Notes: generated from the sequence alone by a model not told the origin. Counted from the stretch's first letter, positions 52,844 to 62,253 are shown. The stretch: 64,000 bases of DNA from Micromonospora sp. C95 (GCF_018070465.1 NZ_JAGPXT010000003.1:186001-250000), one strand, 5' to 3'. Program-made: numbers and translations.

Positions 52844-53683
52844 ATGGAGATGCCGTTGACCCGCGACGAGGCCGCACCCGCCGGAATCGACCTCACTGTG
52901 CCCAGCGTGGCCCGGGTCTACGACTACTTCCTGGGCGGCAAGGACAACTTCGAGGTCGACCGGAAAGTCGCCGAGCACGCCCTGCGGATCACTCCGGACG
53001 GGCCGGCCGCCGGCCAGGCCAACCGGGCCTTCCTGCGCCGGGTGATCCGTTACCTGGTCACCGAGGCTGGCATCGACCAGTTCCTCGACCTCGGGTCGGG
53101 GCTGCCCACCCAGGGCAACGTGCACGAGGTCGCCACCGAGCACAACCCGAACGCCCGGGTGGTGTACGTGGACAACGACCCGATCGTCCTGGCCCACGGG
53201 CGGGCCCTGCTCGCCACACAGGACACGTCGACGGTGATCCAGGCCGACATCCGGCGACCGCAGGAGATCCTCAACGATCCGGACGTCCGCCGGTTCCTCG
53301 ACCTCGACCGGCCGATCGGGTTGCTGCTCTTCGCGATCCTGCACCACCTCGGCGACGACGAGGAGCCGCGAGCGGTGTCGGCAGAGTTGATCGAAGCGCT
53401 GCCGTCGGGCAGTTACGTGGCGATCTCACACTTCCGTGATCCGGGCGAGCGGGACCCGGAAGGCTCCCGCAAGGCCCGTGAGGTCGAGCGGGTCTTCAAC
53501 GAGTCGCTGGGCACCGGCCGCTGGCGCACCGACGAGGAGATCCTCTCCTTCGCCGACGGGCTGACGCTGCTGGAGCCGGGGCTGGTGCCGCTGGCCGAGT
53601 GGCGTCCAGATCCGGGCACGCCCGCGCCGAGCCAGACCGACACCTACCACACCTTCGTCGGACTACTCGCCCACAAACCGTAG
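52844..53683 (+). CDS. SAM-dependent methyltransferase, DUF574 family
   Basis: A 279-residue cytosolic protein of the actinobacterial DUF574/Methyltransf_19 family. Hallmarks are VARVYDYFLGGKDNFEVDR near the N-terminus and LDLGSGLPTQGNVHEVA for the SAM site, followed by VYVDNDPIVLAHGRALL and ILHHLGDDEEP. Substrates are unknown; members are very numerous in actinomycetes and often act in specialised metabolism. The start is ATG 52844, with another ATG at 52850; the open frame further upstream has no family match. It converges on the TPR-CHAT gene. Confidence 0.9.
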   Translation: MEMPLTRDEAAPAGIDLTVPSVARVYDYFLGGKDNFEVDRKVAEHALRITPDGPAAGQANRAFLRRVIRYLVTEAGIDQFLDLGSGLPTQGNVHEVATEHNPNARVVYVDNDPIVLAHGRALLATQDTSTVIQADIRRPQEILNDPDVRRFLDLDRPIGLLLFAILHHLGDDEEPRAVSAELIEALPSGSYVAISHFRDPGERDPEGSRKAREVERVFNESLGTGRWRTDEEILSFADGLTLLEPGLVPLAEWRPDPGTPAPSQTDTYHTFVGLLAHKP

Positions 53684-53699
53684 CTTTCGCGACGTGGAC

Positions 53700-56600
53700 C
53701 TAACGTCCGAGTGGTGCCGCGCCGTAGACGGTGAACGAGGCCCAGTCGGCCAGTCCGGCGAACGGCCGGACCGTCCGGTACGCCGGAGCACTCGTGGACA
53801 CCTGCCGGGACATCGCCCCCGCCGGTAGCGGCTGACCCTCGACGAGCCTGCTCAGATGGCGCTGCCAGGTCACGAACGCCTCCATCTCGCCTGCCGTCCG
53901 GTGCGCCACCGCAATGGTGCGGCAGCCCAGCACGGCCTGGTCCCCGCCCGCCGCCACCAGGTGGACACCCCGCTCCACCAGGTCGGCCGCACTCGCCCCG
54001 CGCAACTGCTGCTGTGCCTGCCCGAGGACCGCGCCGGCCTGCGCCAGTCCGAGCTGCCCCGAAGGGTCCAGCCCGTCGTAGAACCAGCCCATCAGCAGCG
54101 CCGTCGCCAGGTCCGGGACCGGCCGGACCGCCGTCACCAGGCCGCTGGCGCCGGCCGCCAGCAGGGTCCGGCCCAGCCCGACTAGTTCGTCTCCGTCGCG
54201 CACCTCGTGCCGACCGCTGTCGCAGGCGCTCAGGACGACCAGCACCCCGCTCCAGTTCCACTGCGCCAGCCGGGCCAGGCTCACCAGGTCGGCACCCGGT
54301 CCCTGGGCAGCGGCTCGCGGATCCAGCGGGTCGCCGCGCCGCTGGTCCCCGTCGAGATGCCGGCCCACCCGCGCACCCTCATCCAGGTTCGTCGGTGCAG
54401 CGGATGTCGGTGCAGCGGCCAGCACCAGTCCGCTGCGCTCCGGGCGCCGCCGATCGAAGACAGCGTGACAGGCCAGATGCACCAACCGGGGGCGTACGGG
54501 GCCGGCGAGCGCCTCGGCGAGCCAGGCCGAGGTGACCGCCGCGCCGGTCCGCCCCGTGCCGCCGAGCCGGGCCGCCACGTAGGCGGACTCGGCACGCGCA
54601 TACGGCAGGTCACCGAGGGGGTCGCCACACACGATGACGTCGCCGGCTGCCGCGGAGCGCGGGTCGGGCGCACCCCCGAGCGGGTTGGTGCGGGCGCGGG
54701 CTGACCGGTGTGCCCGCAGCAGTGAAGCGCTCGGCAGCAGGTACGTCCGGGGCCGGACCCTGACCTCTGCGGTGTCGAACTGCCCGATTTCACCGGCCGG
54801 ACCGGCGTCGCCGGCGGTCCTGACCGGTGGGAGCACATGCAGGGGAACCATGTGCAGGGTGCCGTGTGGCACCACATAGACGGGCCGGCTCGGCGGCACC
54901 TCGGCGATGGGCGCGGTCAGCGCGGTGTGCACCGGATGCTCGACCAGCCGGCGCATCCCGTCGTCGTCCGCCGATGCGAGCAGGTCCTCCCAGCCCTCGA
55001 CGTCGGTGCCGGCCACAGCGCCGGGACCGGCCGGCCCCAGCAGGCGTCGGGCGGTGAGGTCGGTGCCGTCCAACGTGAACGCCCACACGCCGAACGGGCC
55101 GGTCAGGTACTCCACCAGGACGGCGTCCCCCGCGTCGGCCAGCAACGGGGCAGCCTCGCCGGCAGTGATCGGCTCGGCCATCCGGTGGGCGCGCATCGTC
55201 GGGTGGGTGGCGGCCATCCGCTGCCACAGGTCATGCAGCTCACCGCGTACCTTCAGCTGCTCCTCGGCGGCCGACACCCGACTCGCCAGCAGCCGTCGAC
55301 GCCGCTCGACCTCGACGGCCCCGCCGACATCCATGCCCGAGGCGCGCAGCCGCCGCAGCTCGGCCCAGAGTGCGGCCTCCCGAGCCACCAGCGGATCGGC
55401 CGGATCGACGGCGGTCTCCCGGTCCCGCATCGCGTCCAGCAGCGCCCGCGACTTCGCCCGTTCCAGCAGTGCGAACGCCTCCTCGACCCGGCCCAGGTCC
55501 AACGCCAGGTCCGCGGCCTCGACAAATGGCGGGGTGAAGATCGCACCGAAGCCGGCCGCCCCGCTCAGGTCGGCGATCCCCTGACGCAGCTCGTCGTAAC
55601 CGTCGCAGGCGTCGCGGAGCACCCGCAGCGTCTCTTCGGTGCGCTCACCGGCGGCCAGGGCGGCGAGGCCCAGCGCCGCGTCCGCCGGGTAGCGCACCGC
55701 CGCCGCTGTCGCCTCGCCGCGCAGCGCGACAAGTCGGTCCCGGAAGGGCGCGGCCTGCTCCGTCCGGCCCGAGCGCGACCAGTCCAGCACCAGTGTGCCG
55801 AGTCGAAGCGCCAACCGGTCCAGGCCGGCGAAGGGCAGCTCCGTACCCTGCCGCTCGTGTGTGCGCTGGAGTGTGTCGATCGAGGCCAGCAGGTAGCGGT
55901 CGGCGAGCGCGTTCGCGCCGTGGTCGCGGGCCACCCCCGCCATGATCGAGTCAAGGATGCCCAAGTCGCCGGTGGTTTCGGCGGGGAACTGCGCGGTCAG
56001 GAAGGTGAAGAGCGCCCTGGCCTGCGCGGCCAGCTCCAGCAGGTTCATCCCGGTCCGGCTCGGGTCGCGGGAGAGCAGCGTACCCAGGTTGATCAGCGCG
56101 GTGAACTCGGCGCGGGCGTCGCCGATCTCGTTCGCCGTCCGTCGGGCCTGTTCCAGCAGCACCAACGCCTCGTCGTGGCGACCGACCGTCGTGTAGAGCA
56201 GGCCGAGGGACGACCAGACCGCCGGCAGCGCGTGCGCGGCGCCGAGTTGGGTCCAGAGCTCCTCGGCCGTGCGCAGCGAGCGCTCCGCCTCGCCGTAACG
56301 GTGCTCCATCAGGTGCCGCTGGCCCTCCTCGCTCGCCCGCTGGGCGAGGTAGGCCGGCGCACCGAGCGCGAGATTCTGCCGCATCCGGGGATCGGCCAGA
56401 CCCGCGATCTTCTCCCGGAACGCCGGGTGGGCCAGGGCGAGCAGGTCATCGTCCGCCCGCTCCCGGGTCGCCGCCTCGATGCGCTCCACGCGGGCCCGGA
56501 AGCCGGTCGTGTAGTGCGAGGAGTCCACCTCGGAGTGCAGCTCGTGAATGAGGTCGTGCGCCGCGGTGAACGCCTCACCGGCACGGCCGCGGTCCACCTC

Positions 56601-57344
56601 CCGGCACATCGTGGCCAGGTTGATCATGGCTTTGTAGGTGTCGTACCGCGCCGGCGAGTCGGCAAGCAAACGTACGGCCTCCGCCGCTGCCTCGACCGCC
56701 TCGTCGTGCCGGCCCTGCCGGAACAGCTCCCGGGCCATGTTGTCCAGCAGGATCCCGCGTCGAGGCCCCACCACGCCAGGCTGGGCCAGCGCCCGCCGGT
56801 AGAGCTCCTCGGCACCGGGCTTGCCCTGCCGGTGCACCACCTCCGCGTGCCCCGAGAGCGCCGAGACCAGGCCGGTCTTGTCGGTGACCAGCTCCGCGAG
56901 TTGGGTCGCCATGCCGTACAACTTGGCCGCCTGCTCCAGCCGATCATCGGCGATCTCCACGGTGGCCAACCCGGTGATCGCCGCGACCCGCAGGTCCACA
57001 GCCCGCTCCCCGCCGCTGTCCGGCAGAGCCGCGGCCACCTCGAAGGCCATCACGTACGCCCTGCGGGCGTCGTCGAGCCGACCGGCGACCCGCGCGCACT
57101 GGCCGAGCAGCCGGAAGACCATGAAGCTGGCCGGGCTGGGCGAAAGGGCCTGTGCGTGGCCGACCAGCCCCCGCAGCACCCGGTCCGCCTCCACCAGTTG
57201 GCCGGTGTTGACGAGCCCGTGCACGAAGTCGGTGGCGCCCAGCAACATTTCCTCGGTGACCTCGTCACCGCCGCCCGGCCCGGTCGGCCGGCCCTTGTCG
57301 ACCGGGGCATCGGAGCCGGATCTGCGGCGACGGAACAACGGCAT
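53700..57344 (-). CDS. TPR-CHAT caspase-like protease
   Basis: A 1214-residue cytosolic protein. About residues 30-620 are TPR-like helices (for example AEELWTQLGAAHALPAVWSS), then a coiled-coil (RRRRLLASRVSAAEEQLKV). The C-terminal CHAT domain starts near 800 with PVYVVPHGTLHMVPLHVLPP. The catalytic dyad is complete: His960 in LVHLACHAVFD and Cys1041 in VVLSACDSG, followed by VGLGRTLLAAGASGLVTAVRP. CHAT proteases cut partner proteins after activation; some act in phage defence. The gene follows an unknown 361-residue gene by a four-base gap, so the two form an operon. The ATG opens MPLFRRRR. Confidence 0.92.
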   Translation of the reverse strand: MPLFRRRRSGSDAPVDKGRPTGPGGGDEVTEEMLLGATDFVHGLVNTGQLVEADRVLRGLVGHAQALSPSPASFMVFRLLGQCARVAGRLDDARRAYVMAFEVAAALPDSGGERAVDLRVAAITGLATVEIADDRLEQAAKLYGMATQLAELVTDKTGLVSALSGHAEVVHRQGKPGAEELYRRALAQPGVVGPRRGILLDNMARELFRQGRHDEAVEAAAEAVRLLADSPARYDTYKAMINLATMCREVDRGRAGEAFTAAHDLIHELHSEVDSSHYTTGFRARVERIEAATRERADDDLLALAHPAFREKIAGLADPRMRQNLALGAPAYLAQRASEEGQRHLMEHRYGEAERSLRTAEELWTQLGAAHALPAVWSSLGLLYTTVGRHDEALVLLEQARRTANEIGDARAEFTALINLGTLLSRDPSRTGMNLLELAAQARALFTFLTAQFPAETTGDLGILDSIMAGVARDHGANALADRYLLASIDTLQRTHERQGTELPFAGLDRLALRLGTLVLDWSRSGRTEQAAPFRDRLVALRGEATAAAVRYPADAALGLAALAAGERTEETLRVLRDACDGYDELRQGIADLSGAAGFGAIFTPPFVEAADLALDLGRVEEAFALLERAKSRALLDAMRDRETAVDPADPLVAREAALWAELRRLRASGMDVGGAVEVERRRRLLASRVSAAEEQLKVRGELHDLWQRMAATHPTMRAHRMAEPITAGEAAPLLADAGDAVLVEYLTGPFGVWAFTLDGTDLTARRLLGPAGPGAVAGTDVEGWEDLLASADDDGMRRLVEHPVHTALTAPIAEVPPSRPVYVVPHGTLHMVPLHVLPPVRTAGDAGPAGEIGQFDTAEVRVRPRTYLLPSASLLRAHRSARARTNPLGGAPDPRSAAAGDVIVCGDPLGDLPYARAESAYVAARLGGTGRTGAAVTSAWLAEALAGPVRPRLVHLACHAVFDRRRPERSGLVLAAAPTSAAPTNLDEGARVGRHLDGDQRRGDPLDPRAAAQGPGADLVSLARLAQWNWSGVLVVLSACDSGRHEVRDGDELVGLGRTLLAAGASGLVTAVRPVPDLATALLMGWFYDGLDPSGQLGLAQAGAVLGQAQQQLRGASAADLVERGVHLVAAGGDQAVLGCRTIAVAHRTAGEMEAFVTWQRHLSRLVEGQPLPAGAMSRQVSTSAPAYRTVRPFAGLADWASFTVYGAAPLGR

Positions 57345-57348
57345 GACC

Positions 57349-58434
57349 TCAACGCCCCAATCGTCGCAGCAGGATCTCCGGGTCGTCCTCGAACTCCGTC
57401 GCGCCGGCGTCGCCGGGGTGATCCCCGCCGCGTACCGTGCCCGCCGGGGCGGCGGCGCGCTCCACCAGCGCGACGTACTGGCGTTGGTATTCCTCGAACA
57501 GGGCCTCCTGCTGTGGGCGGATCAACTCGTCGGTGCAGAGCGCACCGGCGGTCTGCCGCCACAGCACCTGGGCCGCCCCCAGGTCGCCGTCCGCGAGATG
57601 CTGGCGGGTCCGCCGCCAGAGCTGGAAGAAGGCCAGCTGGCGGTAGTCGTCACGGTGCCGGGTCGCCTCGACCCGAACCAGGATGAAGTCGTGCTCCGTA
57701 TAGGGCGCGGTCGTGCCGTCGGCAGCCACCCGGCAGAGCCGGCCACCGACCACCCCGAGCGAAGCCAACTCCCCTTGAGTCGCCTTCCCCGCCGGCCGAC
57801 GGATGATCGCGAAGTGAGTGGACGTCAGCTCCATCGGGTCACGGGCCATGCCGCCCGGACCGGTCGGAGCGGACCAGGATTGGTGCACTCCCACGCGCAG
57901 CTCCAGCGCCGCCGAGTCTACGAAGGACTCGATGCCGTCGATGAGCGCCTTGGCGACCCTGGTGGAACCCAGCAGCCCGGCGAAACCGATGGCGCTGCTC
58001 ACGTTCTCGATCAGGTTCAGCGATCGCTGCAACGTGTCCGACGTCTTCGCTCGGTACAGCGCCAGCAACAGACTGACGTCGTCGCCCTCGTAGGGCACTG
58101 GGCCGGCCACCCGCAGGTTCGAGATCTCCACCGCGTCGTGCTCGCCGGTGACCTGCAGCCGCCGACTCAGCTCGCTCGCACCGATCAGGTACGGCACCGC
58201 GACCCGGTCGCCGTCGCGCAGGAACTCGGTCACCACGGCACCGAAGGGCAGGAACTCGCGCCACAACTCGCGCTCGTTGGCCAGCCACAGCTGGCTGACT
58301 CGGATCACCAGATAGACCTCGTCGGCCACGAACGGCGTGGTGTCGGTCGGTCCGTCCAGGGTGGGCACCGGCCGTGCGATGACCCCCTCCGACTGCCGCG
58401 CGAGCACCCGGCGCACAAGATCGCGCAACGCCAT
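57349..58434 (-). CDS. Unknown partner of the TPR-CHAT protease
   Basis: A 361-residue soluble protein, start ATG with GGGGAG six bases upstream, stop four bases before the protease gene. An opening helix (ALRDLVRRVLARQ) leads to an alpha/beta region (DEVYLVIRVSQLWLANERELWREF), a segment with Gly/Ala (SAIGFAGLLGSTRVAKALIDG) and a C-terminal helical part (FFQLWRRTRQHLADGDLGAAQVLW) with an acidic tail. No family is recognised. In known CHAT systems the neighbour is the substrate or the sensor, so either role is possible. The sequence alone does not decide. Confidence 0.74.
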   Translation of the reverse strand: MALRDLVRRVLARQSEGVIARPVPTLDGPTDTTPFVADEVYLVIRVSQLWLANERELWREFLPFGAVVTEFLRDGDRVAVPYLIGASELSRRLQVTGEHDAVEISNLRVAGPVPYEGDDVSLLLALYRAKTSDTLQRSLNLIENVSSAIGFAGLLGSTRVAKALIDGIESFVDSAALELRVGVHQSWSAPTGPGGMARDPMELTSTHFAIIRRPAGKATQGELASLGVVGGRLCRVAADGTTAPYTEHDFILVRVEATRHRDDYRQLAFFQLWRRTRQHLADGDLGAAQVLWRQTAGALCTDELIRPQQEALFEEYQRQYVALVERAAAPAGTVRGGDHPGDAGATEFEDDPEILLRRLGR

Positions 58435-58624
58435 GGACCACTCCCCACTCCAGACCGACCCCGCCACGTTAGCGCGCGATCGCAAAGCGCGGCGTACCCC
58501 GCGACCGAGCAGGTCGTCGTCGCGGCTGCGGACGGCCAGGGACGATGGGACGGCTCGGGGCGGGTGGTCGGTTGTCGCGGCGGATGCGCCAGCCCATCCG
58601 CGTACGACACCGACCGGCCTGGCC

Positions 58625-59443
58625 CTAACCCGACGCGACGGATGCGACGGCGAAGTCCGGTAACTGGGCGTGGATGGCGTCGAGCAGGCGCCGCTTGATG
58701 GTGTTGAACTCCGGTGCCGTCACGTCGCGGGGGCGGGCGAGGGTCACCCGCTCCTCGTGGACGATGTGGCCGGGAACACCGTGGTTCGGTCCACCGCTCA
58801 TGACGATCACCCGGTCGGCGAGGAAGAGAGCTTCCTCGACGCTGTGGGTAACGAACAGCACTGTCGGTCGGACCTGCTGCCAGATCTCGGTGAGGGAGTA
58901 CTGGAGGCGTTCGCGGGTCAGCGAGTCCAGGGCGCCGAACGGCTCGTCCATCAGCAGCACCGCAGGATCGTTGGCGAGAACACGAGCTATGGCCACACGT
59001 TGCTGCATGCCTCCGGACAGCTCGCTGGGATATCGGTCCGCGAAGCTGTCCAGTTGAACCATGGTGAGATAGCGGGCGGTCCTAGCGGCGATCTCTGCGC
59101 TCGGCAGGCCGCGCTGTCTCGGGCCGTATGCGATGTTCCCCGCGACGGTCAGCCAGGGGAACAGGCCGTAGTCCTGGAAGACCACGCCCCGGTCGGGCCC
59201 CGGGCCGCAGACCGGCCCGTTGCGGGCGTCGAGTTGCCCGCTGGAAATGTCCTCGAAGCCGGCGACCAGGCGCAGCAGGGTGCTCTTGCCACACCCGCTG
59301 GCACCGACGAGGCAGACGAACTCGCCTTCGGCGACATCGAGGTTGATGCCACGCAACGCCTCGACGGAGTTGCCACGATGGCCGGTGTAGGTCTTCCCGA
59401 CGTCCTTGATGCGCAGGGCGAGCGTGGTGACGGCGTCGGTCAT
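58625..59443 (-). CDS. ABC transporter ATPase, SsuB/TauB/NitT type
   Basis: A 272-residue ATPase with Walker A GASGCGKST at 47-55, Q-loop VFQDYGLFPWLTVAGNIAYG, signature LSGGMQQRVAIARVLA, Walker B VLLMDEPFGALDSLTRERLQ and switch His in FVTHSVEEALFLADRVIVMS. All are typical of nitrate/sulfonate/taurine importers. The ATG overlaps the stop of the permease gene (ATGA), with GGAGG upstream, so a longer N-terminus is unlikely. It is the last gene of the three-gene uptake operon. Confidence 0.93.
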   Translation of the reverse strand: MTDAVTTLALRIKDVGKTYTGHRGNSVEALRGINLDVAEGEFVCLVGASGCGKSTLLRLVAGFEDISSGQLDARNGPVCGPGPDRGVVFQDYGLFPWLTVAGNIAYGPRQRGLPSAEIAARTARYLTMVQLDSFADRYPSELSGGMQQRVAIARVLANDPAVLLMDEPFGALDSLTRERLQYSLTEIWQQVRPTVLFVTHSVEEALFLADRVIVMSGGPNHGVPGHIVHEERVTLARPRDVTAPEFNTIKRRLLDAIHAQLPDFAVASVASG

Positions 59444-60303
59444 CGATGGCCTCCGAGGAGAGGACGGCCGCGCAGCAGCAGGCGCAGCGTAAGCGTCATG
59501 AAGCGGTCCGAGAGGTAGCCGGCCAGCCCGATCGTCAGCATCCCGACGATGATGAGTTCGGTACGGCTCACCTGCCACGCCTGGGTGATGAGGGCACCGA
59601 GGCCGGTCTCCACACCCACGGTCTCACCCACCACGAGGACGACCCAGCAGAAGCCGAGCCCGATGCGCATGCCAGCGAACACGTTCGGGGCGGCCGCCGG
59701 GAGAACGACCTTCCACAGGGCGCGGTGCCGGCCCGTACCCAGCATCGCCGCCGCTTCGAGAAGCCGTGGTGGTACGGCCTTCACCCCGGCGATGGTGTTC
59801 AGCAGCACCGGAAAGAAACCGGCGATGACGATCAGGACGATTGCCGACTTCGAGCCGATGCCGACGATGACGACCATGAGTGGCGCCCAGGCGGTGACCG
59901 GGATCGGGCGGAGCAGGGAGATCATCAGATCGAGCATCCGCGACACCAGCGCGGACCGGCCCATCAGCACCCCGAGCGGCACGGCGACCAGGCATGCGAT
60001 GCCAAACCCGATGCCGACCCGCTCGGCCGAGGCGAGAATGTGCAGGCCGAGGGTCGAGCCGAACGCCGAGCCACCCTGGAGCAGGTCGAGCGCGCTCTCG
60101 CCGACGTCGCCCGGCGCGGGCAGGTTCGCCACCCATCCTTGTCTCACCGCGACGTGCCACAGCGCCAGCGCCAGCACCGGTACCGGGACCGCAAGGGCAG
60201 CCCGTCCGAGCCGGCCGACGTGACGCCGCACCGGGGCGGCTGCGGTCGTGGTGCGAACTGTGGTGCGAGCAGCGGCCGGCGGCGAGTTCAGCACCTCGGT
60301 CAT
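59440..60303 (-). CDS. ABC transporter permease, SsuC/TauC type
   Basis: A 287-residue membrane protein with about six segments. The EAA loop reads EAAAMLGTGRHRALWKVVLPAAAPNVFAGMRIGLG, cut here at PAAAPNVFAGM for the conserved part. It carries substrate such as sulfonate, taurine, nitrate or a similar small anion across the membrane. Both ends overlap neighbours by ATGA, giving tight coupling with the binding protein and ATPase. Confidence 0.92.
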   Translation of the reverse strand: MTEVLNSPPAAARTTVRTTTAAAPVRRHVGRLGRAALAVPVPVLALALWHVAVRQGWVANLPAPGDVGESALDLLQGGSAFGSTLGLHILASAERVGIGFGIACLVAVPLGVLMGRSALVSRMLDLMISLLRPIPVTAWAPLMVVIVGIGSKSAIVLIVIAGFFPVLLNTIAGVKAVPPRLLEAAAMLGTGRHRALWKVVLPAAAPNVFAGMRIGLGFCWVVLVVGETVGVETGLGALITQAWQVSRTELIIVGMLTIGLAGYLSDRFMTLTLRLLLRGRPLLGGHR

Positions 60304-61304
60304 GGCATCGCCTTCCCGACGAACGACGCATCGACAAAGGCGGTGTAGTCGGGTTCCTGTTGCAGGGAACCGACGGAGAGCATCTGCCCGCCGAGCACCT
60401 TGATCTGGGCAAGATACGAGTCGTCCATGAGCCAGCGCAGGGAGATGTTCTCGACCGCGATACTGAGCGACTCCTCCCGGAACCCGTACTGGTCAACGAC
60501 CGCCCGGATCCAGTCGCTCTTGGAGGCAGCCATGTGCTCCGTGGCCTTGGCGTGTACGGCGACCATCGCCGTCACGAGGGCCGGCGACTTCTCGATCACG
60601 TCGGCGTTGGTGACGAAGGCAATGTTGATCTTTCCCATGTCGGTGTCGTACGGGTGGGTCACCAGGACCGCGTCCCCCTTGGCCAGCGCGTCGGACGGCC
60701 CGACCTCGGCACCGGAGAAGGCGTCGATGTCACCTCGGCTCAACGCGGCCGCCATGTCGGCGAACTGGACGTTCACCAGGCTCACGTCGTCCACTGCCAG
60801 ACCGGCGTCGCGCAGCGTCAACCGCAGCAGGATGTCCTGCGCCGATCCCGGCACGTAGCCGATCCGCTTGCCGCGCAGATCCGCCACCACGGTGATGCCG
60901 GCATCCTTGCCCGCCACGATCGCCGAGCCACCGTCGGCCGCGGCGGCCACCACCACGACCCGCTCCCCGGCCGCCGCGCCCTGCAGTGCCGAGGTGATGC
61001 CGGTGACGCCGAACTCAAGGTCACCACTCACGACCGCGTTCTTGATCTCGGTCGAGTTGGCGAACGGAACAACCTTCAGAGTCACGCCCTCGGGCAGATA
61101 ACGTTCGTAGAACAGCGCATGGGACAGGTGCGGTTGCCGTAGCACACCCACCCGAACCTCGTGCCGTGGCCCGTCATAGGCCACCCGGTCTGCAGGATCG
61201 GCAGCTTCGCCGGTGCCGCCGGCGACTCCGCCGCAGCCGGCCAGAACCATTACGCCCGCCAGCCCGGCTGTCAGCACCCGTGGCGTGGTCATCCGTCGTT
61301 TCAC
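60300..61304 (-). CDS. ABC transporter substrate-binding lipoprotein (SsuA/NMT1-like)
   Basis: A 334-residue lipoprotein with lipobox VMVLAGC (Cys24). The mature protein has EVRVGVLRQPHLSHALFYE, PFANSTEIKNAVVSGDLEFGVTG and DLRGKRIGYVPGSAQDILLR, the typical order of NMT1/SsuA-like periplasmic-binding folds. It would capture a small organic anion or precursor; the ligand is not clear. The start is the GTG with GGGAGGT four bases upstream; the ATG 12 bases before lies within that ribosome site. It leads the uptake operon. A copy of the CCTATAGG palindrome lies just upstream. Confidence 0.9.
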   Translation of the reverse strand: MKRRMTTPRVLTAGLAGVMVLAGCGGVAGGTGEAADPADRVAYDGPRHEVRVGVLRQPHLSHALFYERYLPEGVTLKVVPFANSTEIKNAVVSGDLEFGVTGITSALQGAAAGERVVVVAAAADGGSAIVAGKDAGITVVADLRGKRIGYVPGSAQDILLRLTLRDAGLAVDDVSLVNVQFADMAAALSRGDIDAFSGAEVGPSDALAKGDAVLVTHPYDTDMGKINIAFVTNADVIEKSPALVTAMVAVHAKATEHMAASKSDWIRAVVDQYGFREESLSIAVENISLRWLMDDSYLAQIKVLGGQMLSVGSLQQEPDYTAFVDASFVGKAMP

Positions 61305-61327
61305 GAGACCTCCCATTGGCTTGGGCT

Positions 61328-61337
61328 TCCTATAGGA
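61328..61337. promoter_or_regulatory. GntR operator copy 1
   Basis: TCCTATAGGA is a perfect 10-base palindrome 23 bases upstream of the binding-protein start. The same core recurs at the GntR gene start, 134 bases away. Confidence 0.6.
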
Positions 61338-61444
61338 CGCAGGGCTTGTTTCTGAGCCGTCACTAGACGGTCAGGGGTAAGTAAACTCACTGCTGGCCAA
61401 GGGTTTGGCCGGCCGCGGGCAGCTTCGCCGTGCGGGTCCAAGGT

Positions 61445-61450
61445 TATGAT
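61445..61450 (+). promoter_or_regulatory. Leaderless promoter -10 of the GntR gene
   Basis: TATGAT, one base from the TATAAT consensus, ends six bases before the ATG, so transcription would start at or near the A of the start codon. A weak or absent -35 is common for such promoters. No ribosome site is visible, which fits a leaderless mRNA. Confidence 0.48.
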
Positions 61451-61456
61451 CCGACC

Positions 61457-62161
61457 ATGGTTCCTATAGGTCACCTCACTCCGGCGAAGCAGTTCGTCCT
61501 CGCACCACTCGAACGCACCGGCCGGGCCGGGGGCACGGCAGACCGGGTGAGCGCAGTGCTGACCGAGGCGATCCTGTGCGGCGGCTTCAGACCCGGCGCA
61601 CACCTCAACGCCGACACGCTCGCCCGCCAACTCGGGCTCAGCCACATCCCGGTCCGGGAGGCGCTGCGCTCACTGCACGCCGAAGGGTGGGTGGAGATGC
61701 GACCACACTCCGGCGCCTTCGTTCGCAGTCGCACCCAGCAGGAACTGGCCGACCTGTTCGAAATGCGACTCCTGCTGGAGTCGCAGGCCGCCGCCCTCGC
61801 CGCCGAGCGCCGCTCCGCGGCCCAACTCGACGAACTCGCCCGCATCCTCGATGCTCAGGCAGCCGCGACCGGCGCGCCCGATCTCGCCAGCGCGAACGAA
61901 CAGTTCCACTACGCCGTGGCCGCGTGCTCACACAACGGCATCCTCGCCGACGCGATCCGCCGGCTCGGCCGCCGGGCCAGGTTCTACTTCCTCACCGTCG
62001 CACCGAAACGGCGCACGGAGTCGCTGCGGGAACACCGGCAGCTCGCCGACGCCATCCGACGCCGAGACGTCGACGCCGCCGCGACAATCGCCCGTGATCA
62101 CATCGCCAACACCCGTACGGACGTGCACGACGCCCTGCGCGGCAACGACGACGTCGGCTGA
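61457..62161 (+). CDS. GntR-family (FadR subfamily) transcriptional regulator
   Basis: A 234-residue repressor. The winged helix spans about 28-92 with VSAVLTEAILCGGFRPGAHL, LARQLGLSHIPVREALRSLH and GWVEMRPHSGAFV. The C-terminal FCD domain (about 100-225) has LFEMRLLLESQAAALAAER, ANEQFHYAVAACSHNG and LREHRQLADAI. FadR-type regulators sense small carboxylates. The ATG at MVPIGHL is chosen over the GTG at 61430 because a TATGAT sits directly upstream. A CCTATAGG palindrome overlaps codons 2-5. It is divergent from the uptake operon and probably represses both. Confidence 0.9.
   Translation: MVPIGHLTPAKQFVLAPLERTGRAGGTADRVSAVLTEAILCGGFRPGAHLNADTLARQLGLSHIPVREALRSLHAEGWVEMRPHSGAFVRSRTQQELADLFEMRLLLESQAAALAAERRSAAQLDELARILDAQAAATGAPDLASANEQFHYAVAACSHNGILADAIRRLGRRARFYFLTVAPKRRTESLREHRQLADAIRRRDVDAAATIARDHIANTRTDVHDALRGNDDVG
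61462..61471. promoter_or_regulatory. GntR operator copy 2, inside its own gene start
   Basis: TCCTATAGGT shares nine of ten bases with copy 1 and overlaps codons 2-5 of the GntR gene. Repressor here would sit at the transcription start of a leaderless mRNA. Confidence 0.58.
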
Positions 62162-62185
62162 TCGTGCACGTCCGGTTCCGAGGGG

Positions 62186-62203
62186 CGGCGCAGCAGTGCG
62201 CCG
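62186..62203. terminator. Short hairpin between convergent genes
   Basis: CGGCGCA and TGCGCCG form a perfect seven-base stem with loop GCAG, 24 bases after the GntR stop. Weak but well placed. Confidence 0.4.
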
Positions 62204-62253
62204 ACGCTACCCGGCCAACTGACGCACCGTTGGATCAGCCGAGAGCATGCGGG

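Noticed and set aside
53856..57686. Plus-strand frames over the TPR-CHAT gene, including one of 949 residues
   Set aside because: Shadow of the protease gene; the minus strand has the complete His/Cys dyad and TPR pattern.
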